Part shown: positions 1-7,872 of the stretch, in pieces
Layout of the letters: each line of letters opens with the position of its first letter
Position numbering within the stretch: the stretch's first letter is position 1
Source: an uncultured Thermoguttaceae bacterium
GTDB lineage: Bacteria > Planctomycetota > Planctomycetia > Pirellulales > Thermoguttaceae
Assembly: GCA_934725735.1 (NCBI GenBank)
Contig: CAKVCP010000029.1
Coordinates: 1-20,829, forward strand
DNA length: 20,829 bases
Reading direction: 5' to 3'
Position numbers and translations under genes: made by a program
The notes under the pieces: generated by a model
Told to the model about the DNA's origin: nothing
Database searches by the model: none
The model's input: the letters and a program-made list of their open reading frames with translations, nothing else

Positions 1-249
1 ATCATATCCCTCTTTGGCGTTTTTTGTTTCGGTTACGCTCTTCTTATTCAGCAGAAGACGCTTGGCTCGCTCATGTCCTTGTCTGCGGCGTTAATGCTTG
101 GCGCGCAATTCTGGATGGGGCGGCAGGGGGGATTGTATATGGCGTGGTATCTCCCGCTGATCATATTGACGATCTTTCGTCCTAACCTTTCCGATCGAAC
201 GGCGACGGCGGCAGTCGTCGATTTGCCAAGCGCTGAGGGAACGACTTGA
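1..249 (+). CDS. C-terminal fragment of a membrane protein, possibly a GT87/DUF2029-like glycosyltransferase
   Basis: The reading frame is open from the first base and stops with TGA at 247-249, leaving 82 residues of a gene that begins outside the window. The fragment is strongly hydrophobic. It has one helix near its start (LFGVFCFGYALLI), a second around SLSAALMLGAQFW, and a third in MAWYLPLIILTIFRP, followed by a short polar tail (NLSDRTATAAVVD). An aromatic-rich last helix running into 'FRPNLSDR' resembles, from memory, the end of planctomycete DUF2029/GT87 polyprenol-phosphate-mannose-dependent glycosyltransferases. No catalytic residue lies in the visible part, so the family call is tentative. 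What is certain is a multi-spanning membrane protein ending about 100 nt before the next gene on the same strand. Confidence 0.55.
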   Translation: MISLFGVFCFGYALLIQQKTLGSLMSLSAALMLGAQFWMGRQGGLYMAWYLPLIILTIFRPNLSDRTATAAVVDLPSAEGTT

Positions 250-273
250 AAAGAACGGCTCTGGGGGTATATT
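246..273 (+). promoter_or_regulatory. Putative sigma-70-type promoter for the DUF2868/DUF3482 pair
   Basis: A -35-like TTGAAA (246-251) and a -10-like TATATT (268-273) are separated by 16 nt; each matches five of six consensus bases. The -35 overlaps the TGA stop of the preceding gene. Transcription would start near 280, giving a leader of about 70 nt before the GTG at 351. This is a motif match only. Confidence 0.35.
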
Positions 274-350
274 TAGCGTTTAACGTATCGCGACAGGGCG
301 TAGAATCGGTCTTCTTTGGGTTGTGAATTTTCGCACGAGGGAAAAGAGTA

Positions 351-3300
351 GTGAAAGAACGAAAAACGGGACAGACCAAGACGAGAATCTACGATTGGCT
401 TATGATCCAATGGGGGCGCGCGTGCGAAGAAAATCGTTTGTTTCGCGCGCCTGAGACGAAAGACGTCTCAAGCGAACGCGATTCTGAAGGGCGTTTTGTC
501 GATCCGACGCCGTTTTTGAGTTCTCGAGCCGAATCAGGGCTTAAAGCTATTGGAATTTCAGCGCGTTCTTGGGTGGAGCGAGCCGGGTGGATCTGTCGCG
601 GGACGTTTTTTTTCACCATCGCGTTAGGAGCGTTGGCATTTCCCTTTGCGCGCGTTGAAACGATCCTCGGCAACGGGGTCAACCTTGCCGGTCCCTTTCT
701 CTTTTTTCTTGTCACGCAGCTCTTCTTTTTGTCGTGCGCTTCGGTTTGTCTTGGAATTTTACTGATTTCCCTTCTTTGCAGGCGACTCTTGGGTAGAGTT
801 CGTTCGGCGACCTGGGGCGAAAGGGTTGCGGTTCTCCTTTCGGGGCTGGTTGGACGCGTCGCAATTTGGGTATTTCATCATGTGATTCCGATGACGTCTT
901 CTTTCTATGGAGCGCGATTTCGCGAGCGATTCGGATGGCATAAACACAGCGGGGCCGCGCGGCGAGCGCGTTTGGACGATCCCGAAAGCGTCAGAAGGGA
1001 AGAAGAGGACGGACGACGCCTTCGCGAGGGAGGGGCGTTATTTTGGAATACGCTCTTTTCTCGCGCGCAGGTTGCGGGCCGCTGGAGTTGCGTTTTAACC
1101 CATTCGTTTTGGGCGTCTTGTTCCCTGTGCGTCCTTGTGATTCTTGCGGCGCGGATGCAGGGGAATCGTTACGATTACTGTTGGCATACTTCTCTTGAAG
1201 ACGAGAGAGTCGTCAAAGCGGGGGTTGATTTCCTTGGCGCGCCGATTGCCGCGCTGGGGGGGCGCGTCCCCTCGACCGCCGACGTGGAGGCGCTTTTTTC
1301 AGACGATTTCAACGCGTCGCAGTATAAAGTCGGAGCTGGGGCGAAGAATACGACTGTCGACGACTCCGCCGCGACGAGGCAGACTGCGGCGGCGACGCGA
1401 TCGCGTTGGTCGTATTTCTTACTCTCTCTTGTCTTTATTTGGTGCGTTGTTCCGCGCGTTCTTTTCGCTCTCTTGTACTATTACCTCTTCAAAAAGGCGC
1501 TGAACGATTATTGTCCCGACTTCCAAGAGCCGTATTTCCAAGAGATTTTGACGAAGGCGGAGGGGTATTCAACGACGACTCTTTCCTTAGAACGAAAAGA
1601 CGACGCAGAATTGGCCGCTATTCAAGGCGTCGAAGAAGAAAAGGCGCCGATTACGGAGCCTTCGCGCCCGATTTGGAAGACGCCGACAAAGAACGAGGCG
1701 GTTGTCGCTCCGATCAAACCGGAGTCCACTCCCGTGAGCGGTAATCGTCCAGCGTCGATCGAAGAGGAGAAAACGGAGCCGGAACGCCACAAGGATCTTC
1801 TTCAAGTTTCGCCAGTCGAGCCCCAAAAAGAAGATTTTGCTCTTACGCCCGCGACGCACCCCGCGCCCGAGTCGCACCCCGAACCCGAGACGCTCCCTGA
1901 GCCCGCGTCGCCAGACGACGGAGACGAGACGACTTCCATTTTGACGGAAATCCCCGACGATTCGGAAGAAGAAACGGAAGAGGACGCTCTTCAAGACGCG
2001 TCGCCGGAACCCGTTCCGCACGTCGAAAATGAAGCGGCGCCGACCGTAACGAACGTCGACCTCCAGGAAGAGGCGGAAGAATCGGTTTCCAACGACGTCA
2101 GCGAAGGAGCCGCCGACGTTGCGGAGACGTCGCCGTCCGTCGACGTTTCGCGTCAAGAGAAGACGCAGCGTCGCCTTCAAAGCGCGCTGGTAAAACTGTC
2201 GAGCGCCTTCGCCACTCCCGAAAAAGAACCTTCCAAACTCGCTTTTTCCTACGACTCCACGATTCCCCCCGAGCTTTTCGGAAAAATCCTCCATTGCCGC
2301 GACGCCTCCCGTCTTTTCGGCGACATAGCGAGCGAGCCCGCGCTAAAACGCCGCTTGAAAGCGCTTCTTGACGCCGCCGGAGCGGAGATCGAACTGTGCG
2401 TGATCGGCGTCGACGTGGGACTTTCCCCCGCGAGACATTTTATTCGTTTCCTGCGCGACGATCTCTTTCCGAAACTAGCCTCCGCGCGGATCGTCTTGGT
2501 GGCGTCTGGGGGCGAACGGATGAGAAAACGCTTTGCGACGTCTCCGTCGGCGATTTCTCAACGACTTGAGGACTGGACTAAGACGATCGCGGCAATCAAG
2601 GAAATGTCTGGACGAGATATCGAGTCTGTTTTTTCCTACGACGCCGAGCTTGATTTGCCTGAGGAACGCCGCCGTCTCGAAGATATGTTGGAAGGCGCGG
2701 AAAGGCCTTCCCCCTCCGACGGGAAGCGAACTCTGGAGAAATGGGACGCGGCGACGGAACGCATCGGGAACGCTTGTCGCGAGATTTTCGCTGAGGAGGA
2801 CGCAGAGCGTTTGAGCGAAGAGTCGACGCGTCTTCGCGCGAGCGTTCTCTGCGCGGAGATCTTTTCCATTTATCGAGAAGAGACGGGGCGTACGGCGCGA
2901 CTTTTGGCGAAAGAGAAGGTAGACGGCGGAACGCTTTGGAAAAGTCTCTCCGAGGGCGCGCGCAACATTTCAAGCGACGCGGGGAAGAGCTTCGCTTCGC
3001 AGGCGGAAAAACTGGGGCTCTCTCCCGACTATCTGGGAGAACGTCTGTTGTACGCGTGTCGACTGGGGGATCGTTTCCGGTCTTTCACGGGGAAGTTGAG
3101 TCCGAAATGCGGGCTCGCCGCGGCGACATTGGGAGTGGCGGCGCCGTGCGTCGTCGCGCTGTCTCCTCTTCTGGGAGGCGCGGTCACCGCGACGACGATC
3201 CTTTCGTCCCTCGGCGCGCTTGGGGGCGTTCTTCCTACTTCTCTCGCGTCGGGGATGGTCACGGGCGTTTTGGGCTCGATGGCGCCCGAAGCGTTGCGTC

Positions 3301-3593
3301 ATGTTGGGAGTAAGATCGCCGCAAAGTTTCGCGCGAACGGAACTGACACGGAGGGGTTGACGCCCGAGGAAGGCTTAGAGGAGACGAGTACGGAGTCCGT
3401 TAGCGCGTTGGCGCGAGCGACGACGGCGTGGAGCGTGGTTCTGGAGTTGCAGGGGTTTGACGAAGCGCAGATCGCCGAGAGGACGGCTCTTATCATGGAG
3501 CCGCTGGAAAGCTCGTCCCTTTCTACCCTTGAAGAGATTAAGAACGCGATTTCCGCCGCGCGCGAGATTTTATTAGCGACTCCAAAGGTATAA
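351..3593 (+). CDS. DUF2868-like multi-spanning membrane protein with long acidic/proline-rich linker
   Basis: 1080 residues starting at GTG 351 behind a weak purine-rich site (GAAAAGAG). Hydrophobic segments lie at about residues 84-101, 110-147, 155-178, 245-267 and 353-380. The stretch after the fourth one (YDYCWHTSLEDERVV followed by GAPIAALGGRVPS) fits the DUF2868 pattern of an aromatic/Trp motif and then 'P...LG..lP'. Residues about 405-610 form a low-complexity linker rich in Glu, Asp, Pro and Thr. Residues about 645-760 are a soluble segment (ELCVIGVDVGLSP, RIVLVASGG) like the C-terminal part of DUF2868. A Gly/Ala-rich hydrophobic stretch at about 920-978 could enter a membrane. Typical DUF2868 proteins are, as I recall, roughly half this size, so the linker and tail are additions. 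The GTPase gene starts about 20 nt downstream, matching the known DUF2868-DUF3482 gene pairing, which supports the call. Molecular role unknown. Confidence 0.72.
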   Translation: MKERKTGQTKTRIYDWLMIQWGRACEENRLFRAPETKDVSSERDSEGRFVDPTPFLSSRAESGLKAIGISARSWVERAGWICRGTFFFTIALGALAFPFARVETILGNGVNLAGPFLFFLVTQLFFLSCASVCLGILLISLLCRRLLGRVRSATWGERVAVLLSGLVGRVAIWVFHHVIPMTSSFYGARFRERFGWHKHSGAARRARLDDPESVRREEEDGRRLREGGALFWNTLFSRAQVAGRWSCVLTHSFWASCSLCVLVILAARMQGNRYDYCWHTSLEDERVVKAGVDFLGAPIAALGGRVPSTADVEALFSDDFNASQYKVGAGAKNTTVDDSAATRQTAAATRSRWSYFLLSLVFIWCVVPRVLFALLYYYLFKKALNDYCPDFQEPYFQEILTKAEGYSTTTLSLERKDDAELAAIQGVEEEKAPITEPSRPIWKTPTKNEAVVAPIKPESTPVSGNRPASIEEEKTEPERHKDLLQVSPVEPQKEDFALTPATHPAPESHPEPETLPEPASPDDGDETTSILTEIPDDSEEETEEDALQDASPEPVPHVENEAAPTVTNVDLQEEAEESVSNDVSEGAADVAETSPSVDVSRQEKTQRRLQSALVKLSSAFATPEKEPSKLAFSYDSTIPPELFGKILHCRDASRLFGDIASEPALKRRLKALLDAAGAEIELCVIGVDVGLSPARHFIRFLRDDLFPKLASARIVLVASGGERMRKRFATSPSAISQRLEDWTKTIAAIKEMSGRDIESVFSYDAELDLPEERRRLEDMLEGAERPSPSDGKRTLEKWDAATERIGNACREIFAEEDAERLSEESTRLRASVLCAEIFSIYREETGRTARLLAKEKVDGGTLWKSLSEGARNISSDAGKSFASQAEKLGLSPDYLGERLLYACRLGDRFRSFTGKLSPKCGLAAATLGVAAPCVVALSPLLGGAVTATTILSSLGALGGVLPTSLASGMVTGVLGSMAPEALRHVGSKIAAKFRANGTDTEGLTPEEGLEETSTESVSALARATTAWSVVLELQGFDEAQIAERTALIMEPLESSSLSTLEEIKNAISAAREILLATPKV

Positions 3594-3613
3594 GGATTGT
3601 TCGGAGTGTGAGA

Positions 3614-5161
3614 ATGGAAGGCAACGAATCCTATTTAACGCAAGACGAGTTAAATCGAGTCAAACCCCTTGTGGTGGCGATAGTCGGACCGACCAACGAG
3701 GGTAAAACGTCGATTCTCCGAACATTGACGAACGATCCTGAGTTCGGGTGCGTGAACGCGTATACGGGTACGACGATACGCGCGGAGATGCAGCGCGTTT
3801 TTTGTCGAGGAGCTGCGGAGATTCTGCAATTGATCGACACGCCGGGTTTTCAGACTTCGAGCGAGATCCTGGAAAATGTGACGGAGAACTCTTTGGCGCA
3901 AGATCAGGACGGGGAGTTTACTCTTGCCGATATTCTCGCGGCGATTCCGACGGAAGACGAAGATTTTCGTCACGATCTTCGCGCGTGGCGAGAGATCGAG
4001 AAGTGCGACGTGGTCATGTTTGTCGCGAACATAGCGGAAGATCCCCGACGTTCCCTTTTGAAATCGACAATAACTCTCCTCCAACATATCGGTAAACCGA
4101 CGCTTGTCGCGTATAACAATTTAGGAGTTCAAGGGGACGAAGGGGGAACGTGCGCCGATTTTCGGAAAGAATGGGACGCGACGCTTTTCCAGAAGAGCTT
4201 TTTTCTGGTTCAGTGTTACGACGCTCACCGTCGCGTTTTTTCTGACGAGGTAGCGCTCTTTGAAAAGCTCGTCGCTTTGTCGCGCGATCCGTTGACGCGC
4301 CGCGTTTTACGAATGGAGCTAGAGGATCGCAAAGCTCGAGAACGACGTCGACTTGAAGAGTCGCGTCAGATCATTGCGGAATTGCTTTTAGACGTGGCGA
4401 CGTGTCGTTACGAGGCGTCGAACGTCGACTCTTCGCAGGTTCAAGACTCTCTCAAGAAATTGCAAGGCCGATTGACGGAAGGCGTAATGCGTCGTGAGTT
4501 GAAGGCGCAGGCGGAACTTCTCAAGACGTGGGGATTTAAACCGAGCGTGTTAAACCGGGAGTTGTTGCAGGTCGAAGAGGAGACAAAGGAAGAGGAGGAT
4601 AGAAGCGAGCAGTTAAAGAGGGGCGCGTCTCTAGGCGCGACGATCGGCGCGACGGTGGGGTTGGCGGCGGATATTGCGCTTGCGGGCCTTTCGTTAGGAG
4701 TGGGAACGGCGATCGGAGCGGCGCTAGGGGGCGCGTTGGGGGGCGGCGCTTCCATTTACGGGGCGAAATACGACAAATCGCGCAAACGTCTCTCGTTGCG
4801 CGTAAGCGAAGGCGTTCTCAAAGCGACGTTGGCGCGCGAAGTCTCCCTCGTTCATCATTTGCAGACGCGTGGCAAGGCGATGGAAGATTCCGTCGTCATA
4901 AGAATACCCGCGCATCCTTCGAATCAGATTGAGCTTCCGATTTTCTGGAAGGAACTTCGCGACGCCGCAGAGCGTCGCGACTTTTCGAGTATGTCGGAGC
5001 GCAAGGTCGCGACGGAGAACTTGGGCGCGAAACTCAAGGGACTCGCAGATTTGAAAAGGGCGACGTCGCTATTAACGGGAGCGCCACTGAAAACGCGCGA
5101 CGACGTTATTCAGACGCTGAGCGCGGAGTTGAGAAAGGCGCTCCCCGATTTCGTGTCGTAA
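3614..5161 (+). CDS. GTPase with DUF3482 C-terminal region
   Basis: 515 residues. I place the start at ATG 3614 because GGAG (3603-3606) lies 7 nt upstream; an in-frame GTG at 3608 would add two residues. The N-terminal G domain has a P-loop (GPTNEGKTS, residues 25-33), a Thr-rich G2 region (TGTT, 51-54) and G3 (DTPGF, 75-79). The expected NKxD at G4 is replaced by YNNLG (167-171); DUF3482 GTPases likewise have an 'INP.GG'-type segment there, so nucleotide specificity is not obvious. The motif CYDAHRRVF (from 201), a charged coiled-coil-like region (about 225-335), a Gly/Ala-rich hydrophobic stretch (about 337-383) and 'LVHHLQTRGKA' (412-422) follow in the order typical of DUF3482. The hydrophobic stretch may insert into or bend membrane. 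The protein probably works with the membrane protein encoded immediately upstream. Known family, unknown function. Confidence 0.85.
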   Translation: MEGNESYLTQDELNRVKPLVVAIVGPTNEGKTSILRTLTNDPEFGCVNAYTGTTIRAEMQRVFCRGAAEILQLIDTPGFQTSSEILENVTENSLAQDQDGEFTLADILAAIPTEDEDFRHDLRAWREIEKCDVVMFVANIAEDPRRSLLKSTITLLQHIGKPTLVAYNNLGVQGDEGGTCADFRKEWDATLFQKSFFLVQCYDAHRRVFSDEVALFEKLVALSRDPLTRRVLRMELEDRKARERRRLEESRQIIAELLLDVATCRYEASNVDSSQVQDSLKKLQGRLTEGVMRRELKAQAELLKTWGFKPSVLNRELLQVEEETKEEEDRSEQLKRGASLGATIGATVGLAADIALAGLSLGVGTAIGAALGGALGGGASIYGAKYDKSRKRLSLRVSEGVLKATLAREVSLVHHLQTRGKAMEDSVVIRIPAHPSNQIELPIFWKELRDAAERRDFSSMSERKVATENLGAKLKGLADLKRATSLLTGAPLKTRDDVIQTLSAELRKALPDFVS

Positions 5162-5165
5162 CGAC

Positions 5166-5741
5166 TCACTTTTGCGCGTTTTTTAGCGCCAAGAGCTGAT
5201 AGCGCGTTTTGAGATATTCGCGGCACTGAGTAAAGAACGCTTGATTTTCCTTGTCTTGATAATCCGCGTAGCTCCAGGGGAGAGCTTGCCAGTCCTTTTT
5301 CGAATACATAAGGGTCGTTTCCGCGAAGATACCGTCTCGAAGATAGATTCGGTGCGCGTGATCTTTCGTGGAGGCGAGAATTAGCTTCCCGAGTTCGATA
5401 TATCCAGGATCTAGGTTTAACGGGCGCGGCGTCGCGGCTCGTTGGTTGATAAAGAGATCTTTGCCGATCTTCGCTTCCCATTCGTTCGTTTGGCGTTTGA
5501 TATCGGCAAGGACGCCAGGATCGATCAGATTTTGGAAGACCCAAAAGCGTTTCGGAAGCGCCTCGCCCATTTCTTTGGCGTAATATGGAGTGAAGTCGTC
5601 GAAGCGATAGGTTTTGCTTTCTAACGCAATCGGCCCGAATTCTCTTTCAGCGAGTTTTTTTCCGCGTTGCATGGCTTCTTCGCTTGCGGCGAAGGCGGCT
5701 ATTAAAAGTAAAACGGGCTTACATTCTCTGATTGCGCCCAT
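5166..5741 (-). CDS. DUF4416 family protein
   Basis: 191 residues starting at ATG 5741, with AAGGAG ending about 10 nt upstream on the minus strand. The whole length matches the DUF4416 pattern as I know it: N-terminal 'MGAIRECKPVLLLIA', 'FGPIALESKTYRFDDFTPYY', 'KEMGEALPKRFWVFQNLI', 'NLDPGYIELGKLILASTKDH', 'HRIYLRDGIFAETTLMY' and a C-terminal 'LPWSYADYQDKENQAFF'. The family is found in planctomycetes and other deep-branching bacteria and has no established biochemical function; the protein looks soluble and cytoplasmic. Its stop is only 4 nt from the stop of the convergent GTPase gene, so the two transcripts must overlap at their 3' ends unless termination is very abrupt. It is monocistronic as far as this window shows. 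Confidence 0.88.
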   Translation of the reverse strand: MGAIRECKPVLLLIAAFAASEEAMQRGKKLAEREFGPIALESKTYRFDDFTPYYAKEMGEALPKRFWVFQNLIDPGVLADIKRQTNEWEAKIGKDLFINQRAATPRPLNLDPGYIELGKLILASTKDHAHRIYLRDGIFAETTLMYSKKDWQALPWSYADYQDKENQAFFTQCREYLKTRYQLLALKNAQK

Positions 5742-5843
5742 GATAAACGAACTCCTTCTTTATTGAAAAAGTTATCGAATAGTATGAAGAGACTGAGTCT
5801 CGCGGAGGAGATTACGGCTCCTAATTGGAACTGAAAAGTTTGA

Positions 5844-5872
5844 AAGAGCCTTGGATTTTTCAAAAGGCTCTT
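5844..5872. other. 9-bp perfect inverted repeat between the DUF4416 and lipoprotein genes
   Basis: AAGAGCCTT (5844-5852) pairs with AAGGCTCTT (5864-5872) around an 11-nt loop. Read on the minus strand the stem is followed by a short broken T-rich stretch, so it could be a weak terminator for the lipoprotein gene 135 nt upstream on that strand. The remainder of 5742-6006 shows no convincing gene. GAGACT-G-AGTCTC at 5789-5801 is a small palindrome about 50 nt before the DUF4416 start and might be an operator. Confidence 0.3.
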
Positions 5873-6006
5873 CCGTGAGGATACGGCTTGCGTCCGCCGC
5901 CTCGGCGTCGTCTCTTTGCAATTCAAAGCAGAGCCCAATGAGCCCTTTCTCATAGTCAAGGATGAGCATACTGCCGAGGGGCAAGAGATAATGCCCGACG
6001 CACGTC

Positions 6007-6477
6007 TCAGTCCGCGGTTTCATCGGGCGACTTGTCGACCTTGAGGTTGAAGTTGAAGAAATTCTCGCCCTCGGCGACTTCGACGATCAGTCCCGAGGTT
6101 TCGGGATTGGTATACTTGACTGGCACGTCGCAATAAGTCGTAGCGGGGGTGACGATCGCTCCATCTTCATCCAAGACGTCGGGGGAAGCGACCCCTTCGT
6201 GATTGAAGAAGACTCGATACTGACCGACGGGGATATCGGTAGAGGTAGACTGCCCGGCGGTTTTGAGTTGAAACTCGCCGATTTCGTTGGCGATTCCCGA
6301 GGCGAAGGAGCCTTCGGCGATCGGATCAAAATAAACGTCTGCGTTGGCAAGAGGTTGGGAATCGATTCGAACGATCCCTTCGACTTGTCCGCAGATATTG
6401 GAATCCTTTGGCGCGCATGAAGCGAAGGATAGAGCTAGAGCGATAAAGCAAATGAAAAAATAAAAACGTGGCGTCAT
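6007..6477 (-). CDS. Small lipoprotein with carboxypeptidase-regulatory/transthyretin-like beta-sandwich domain
   Basis: 156 residues. The N-terminus (MTPRFYFFICFIALALSFASC) is a lipoprotein signal peptide; the lipid-bearing Cys is residue 21, with a slightly atypical lipobox (FASC). The mature part begins with 'VEGIVRIDSQPLANADVYFDP' and continues 'GSFASGIANEIGEFQLKT' and 'PVGQYRVFFNHEG', the usual pattern of planctomycete surface or periplasmic proteins with a CarboxypepD_reg-like fold. It ends 'PVKYTNPETSGLIVEVAEGENFFNFNL', which is shared with the lipoprotein at 7873-8337, so the two are paralogues. No ribosome-binding site precedes the ATG; a strong promoter places the predicted transcript start within a few bases of it, which suggests a leaderless mRNA. 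A structural or envelope role beside DUF1559 proteins is an inference from recurrent neighbourhood. Confidence 0.82.
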   Translation of the reverse strand: MTPRFYFFICFIALALSFASCAPKDSNICGQVEGIVRIDSQPLANADVYFDPIAEGSFASGIANEIGEFQLKTAGQSTSTDIPVGQYRVFFNHEGVASPDVLDEDGAIVTPATTYCDVPVKYTNPETSGLIVEVAEGENFFNFNLKVDKSPDETAD

Positions 6478-6486
6478 GGTAAAGTC

Positions 6487-6515
6487 ATTATAGAATATAA
6501 AAAAAAGAACGTCAA
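6487..6515 (-). promoter_or_regulatory. Near-consensus sigma-70-type promoter for the 6477 lipoprotein gene, embedded in the upstream terminator
   Basis: On the minus strand TTGACG (6515-6510) is followed by a 17-nt spacer and a perfect TATAAT (6492-6487). Initiation 6-8 nt later would fall at about 6481-6479, directly before the ATG at 6477. The -35 overlaps the 3' arm of the DUF1559 terminator and the terminator's T-run is the promoter spacer. Confidence 0.7.
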
Positions 6516-6533
6516 CGTTATCGACGTTCTTTT
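6499..6533 (-). terminator. Rho-independent terminator of the frameshifted DUF1559 gene
   Basis: On the minus strand AAAAGAACGTC pairs with GACGTTCTTTT (stem arms 6523-6533 and 6503-6513, 9-nt loop) and the second arm runs into eight consecutive T (6506-6499). It lies 60 nt past the DUF1559 stop and only about 22 nt before the next gene's ATG. The A-run on the other side of the stem would allow weak bidirectional function, but no plus-strand gene points at it. Confidence 0.8.
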
Positions 6534-6592
6534 ATGCCAAAAGCTTAACACGAGGCGCATAAACGTCTTAGACGGATGCGCCCAATTTTAAA

Positions 6593-7736
6593 TCAGAGAG
6601 AGACCGTTTCGCCAGCGGCGGGAGTCGCCATCGCGCCCCAGACGCCGCGCTTGGATTTGCCGGTGTAAGATTCGTTGCAAGGTTCGCTGGTATTACCGCA
6701 GTCAACCGTTTCAGAAACGAAACGGACGGAACCGTCCATCATCGCGACGTTGACGCCGCCGGAGTGATTGCTGGAAGCGGAGATTAACATCGGGCGTTCG
6801 TATAGCTGCGCTTGAGAAGAGGAGCAGCTAGGAGCGTTCGGAGGGAGAACGGCTTGGAAGTTGGTGTTCGCATAGTTCGCATTGTTCCAACGACGACCCT
6901 TTTCACTGTAGTAGGCTTTGACGCCAGTTTTGAACTGGTTCGAAGCGCTGGAATCGCGCATGTTTAAGCAATTAGTGGGATTAGTTGAAATCGTCCGAGT
7001 AAGATACGCGATACCAGATCTGATATTCATATCAGTAATGTTGGGGTCAGAGACGCAGACTTCGGAGAAGCCCATTGTGTTGCTCGTACCGTCGGTGAGC
7101 GTCGCAAGTGTCGTTTTACCAGCTTTACCGCTGACGAAAACGCCGCGGCGATTCTTGTTCTGAGCTTCGTTGCTGTTCTGGAAGGAGGTGTCGCCGTTGC
7201 AGGTCGCATAGCTACAACGAGAGATGTGGTTAGTTTCACCCTTGGCTCCGGTAGCGCGTCCATCGGAGGGACAAAGGAAACCGTCGATAGCAACGGTATA
7301 GGGGTTGCGGGTAGCGTTCGTAGGAATGGTGCTGCCGTTAGTCGGAGAAGGAGAGTAATTAGCGTCGTTTTTCGCAACGGCGTTTTGGAAATCAGTGACG
7401 ATTTCCGTGAAGAGCGCCTGCTGTTCGATATAGGGGAGGAGGAGGCACTGAGCGGAGACTCGATCAAGACGCGTCTTGATGGTGTTATTGCTCGTGCTGA
7501 AAGCGCCGGTTCTCCAATAGAGGTCTTTATACTGGTTGGGGATACGGCCCTGAGCGTCGGCGAAGTTCTGGACGGCGAGACCGAGCTGTTTCAGGTTATT
7601 TGTGCACTGCATACGACGGGGCCGCTTCACGAGCCGCTTGAACGGCGGGAAGGAGGAGGCCGATGAGGATACCGATAATGGCGATAACAACGAGGAGTTC
7701 CACCAAGGTGAAACCATGTTGACGAGATTTAGACAT
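6593..7736 (-). CDS. DUF1559 pilin-like protein, broken by a one-base frameshift
   Basis: The natural start is ATG 7736, with GGGAG about 8 nt upstream. It encodes MSKSRQHGFTLVELLVVIAI, a type IV pilin/pseudopilin N-terminus with the peptidase cleavage site at Gly8-Phe9. After 'AVQAAREAA' the frame is lost: a run of four G on the plus strand (7618-7621) has one base too many. As written, translation ends at TAA (7598-7596) after 46 residues. Removing one base restores 'REAARRMQCTNNLKQLG' and a 380-residue protein. The C-terminal part has the family's H-X9-DG motif (H-SGGVNVAMM-DG) and ends GETVSL. DUF1559 proteins are abundant in planctomycetes; their function is not established, though the N-terminus implies processing by a prepilin peptidase. 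The intact remainder favours a recent mutation or a sequencing error. Confidence 0.85.
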
Positions 7737-7753
7737 TGAAATAACTCCCAAAA

Positions 7754-7818
7754 TTCCCTGCTAGGGCGTCTTTGGCGCATATGCTCTGCTCTCGATGAGA
7801 GCTTCAAATTCCAGGGAA
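7754..7818 (-). other. Two-tier hairpin in the leader of the 7736 DUF1559 gene
   Basis: Outer arms TTCCCTG (7754-7760) and CAGGGAA (7812-7818) enclose an inner perfect hairpin, GCTCTC (7788-7793) with GAGAGC (7797-7802). The outer stem ends about 6 nt before the GGAG ribosome-binding site on the minus strand. It may be an mRNA-stabilising or regulatory leader. No clear promoter was found between this gene and the lipoprotein gene upstream. Confidence 0.3.
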
Positions 7819-7872
7819 AGTATTTAAATGGACGAGGACGCGCAACACAAATCGTCTTCGTTAGTTGTTTAA

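Noticed and set aside
1587..2294. 235-codon minus-strand frame opposite the DUF2868-like gene
   Set aside because: Arg/Phe/Gly-rich composition is the antisense image of the acidic linker; no start signal or known motif.
5772..6023. Minus-strand open frame of 83 codons overlapping the end of the 6007 lipoprotein gene
   Set aside because: No ribosome-binding site, no recognisable motif, overlaps an inverted repeat and has unremarkable composition; most likely non-coding.
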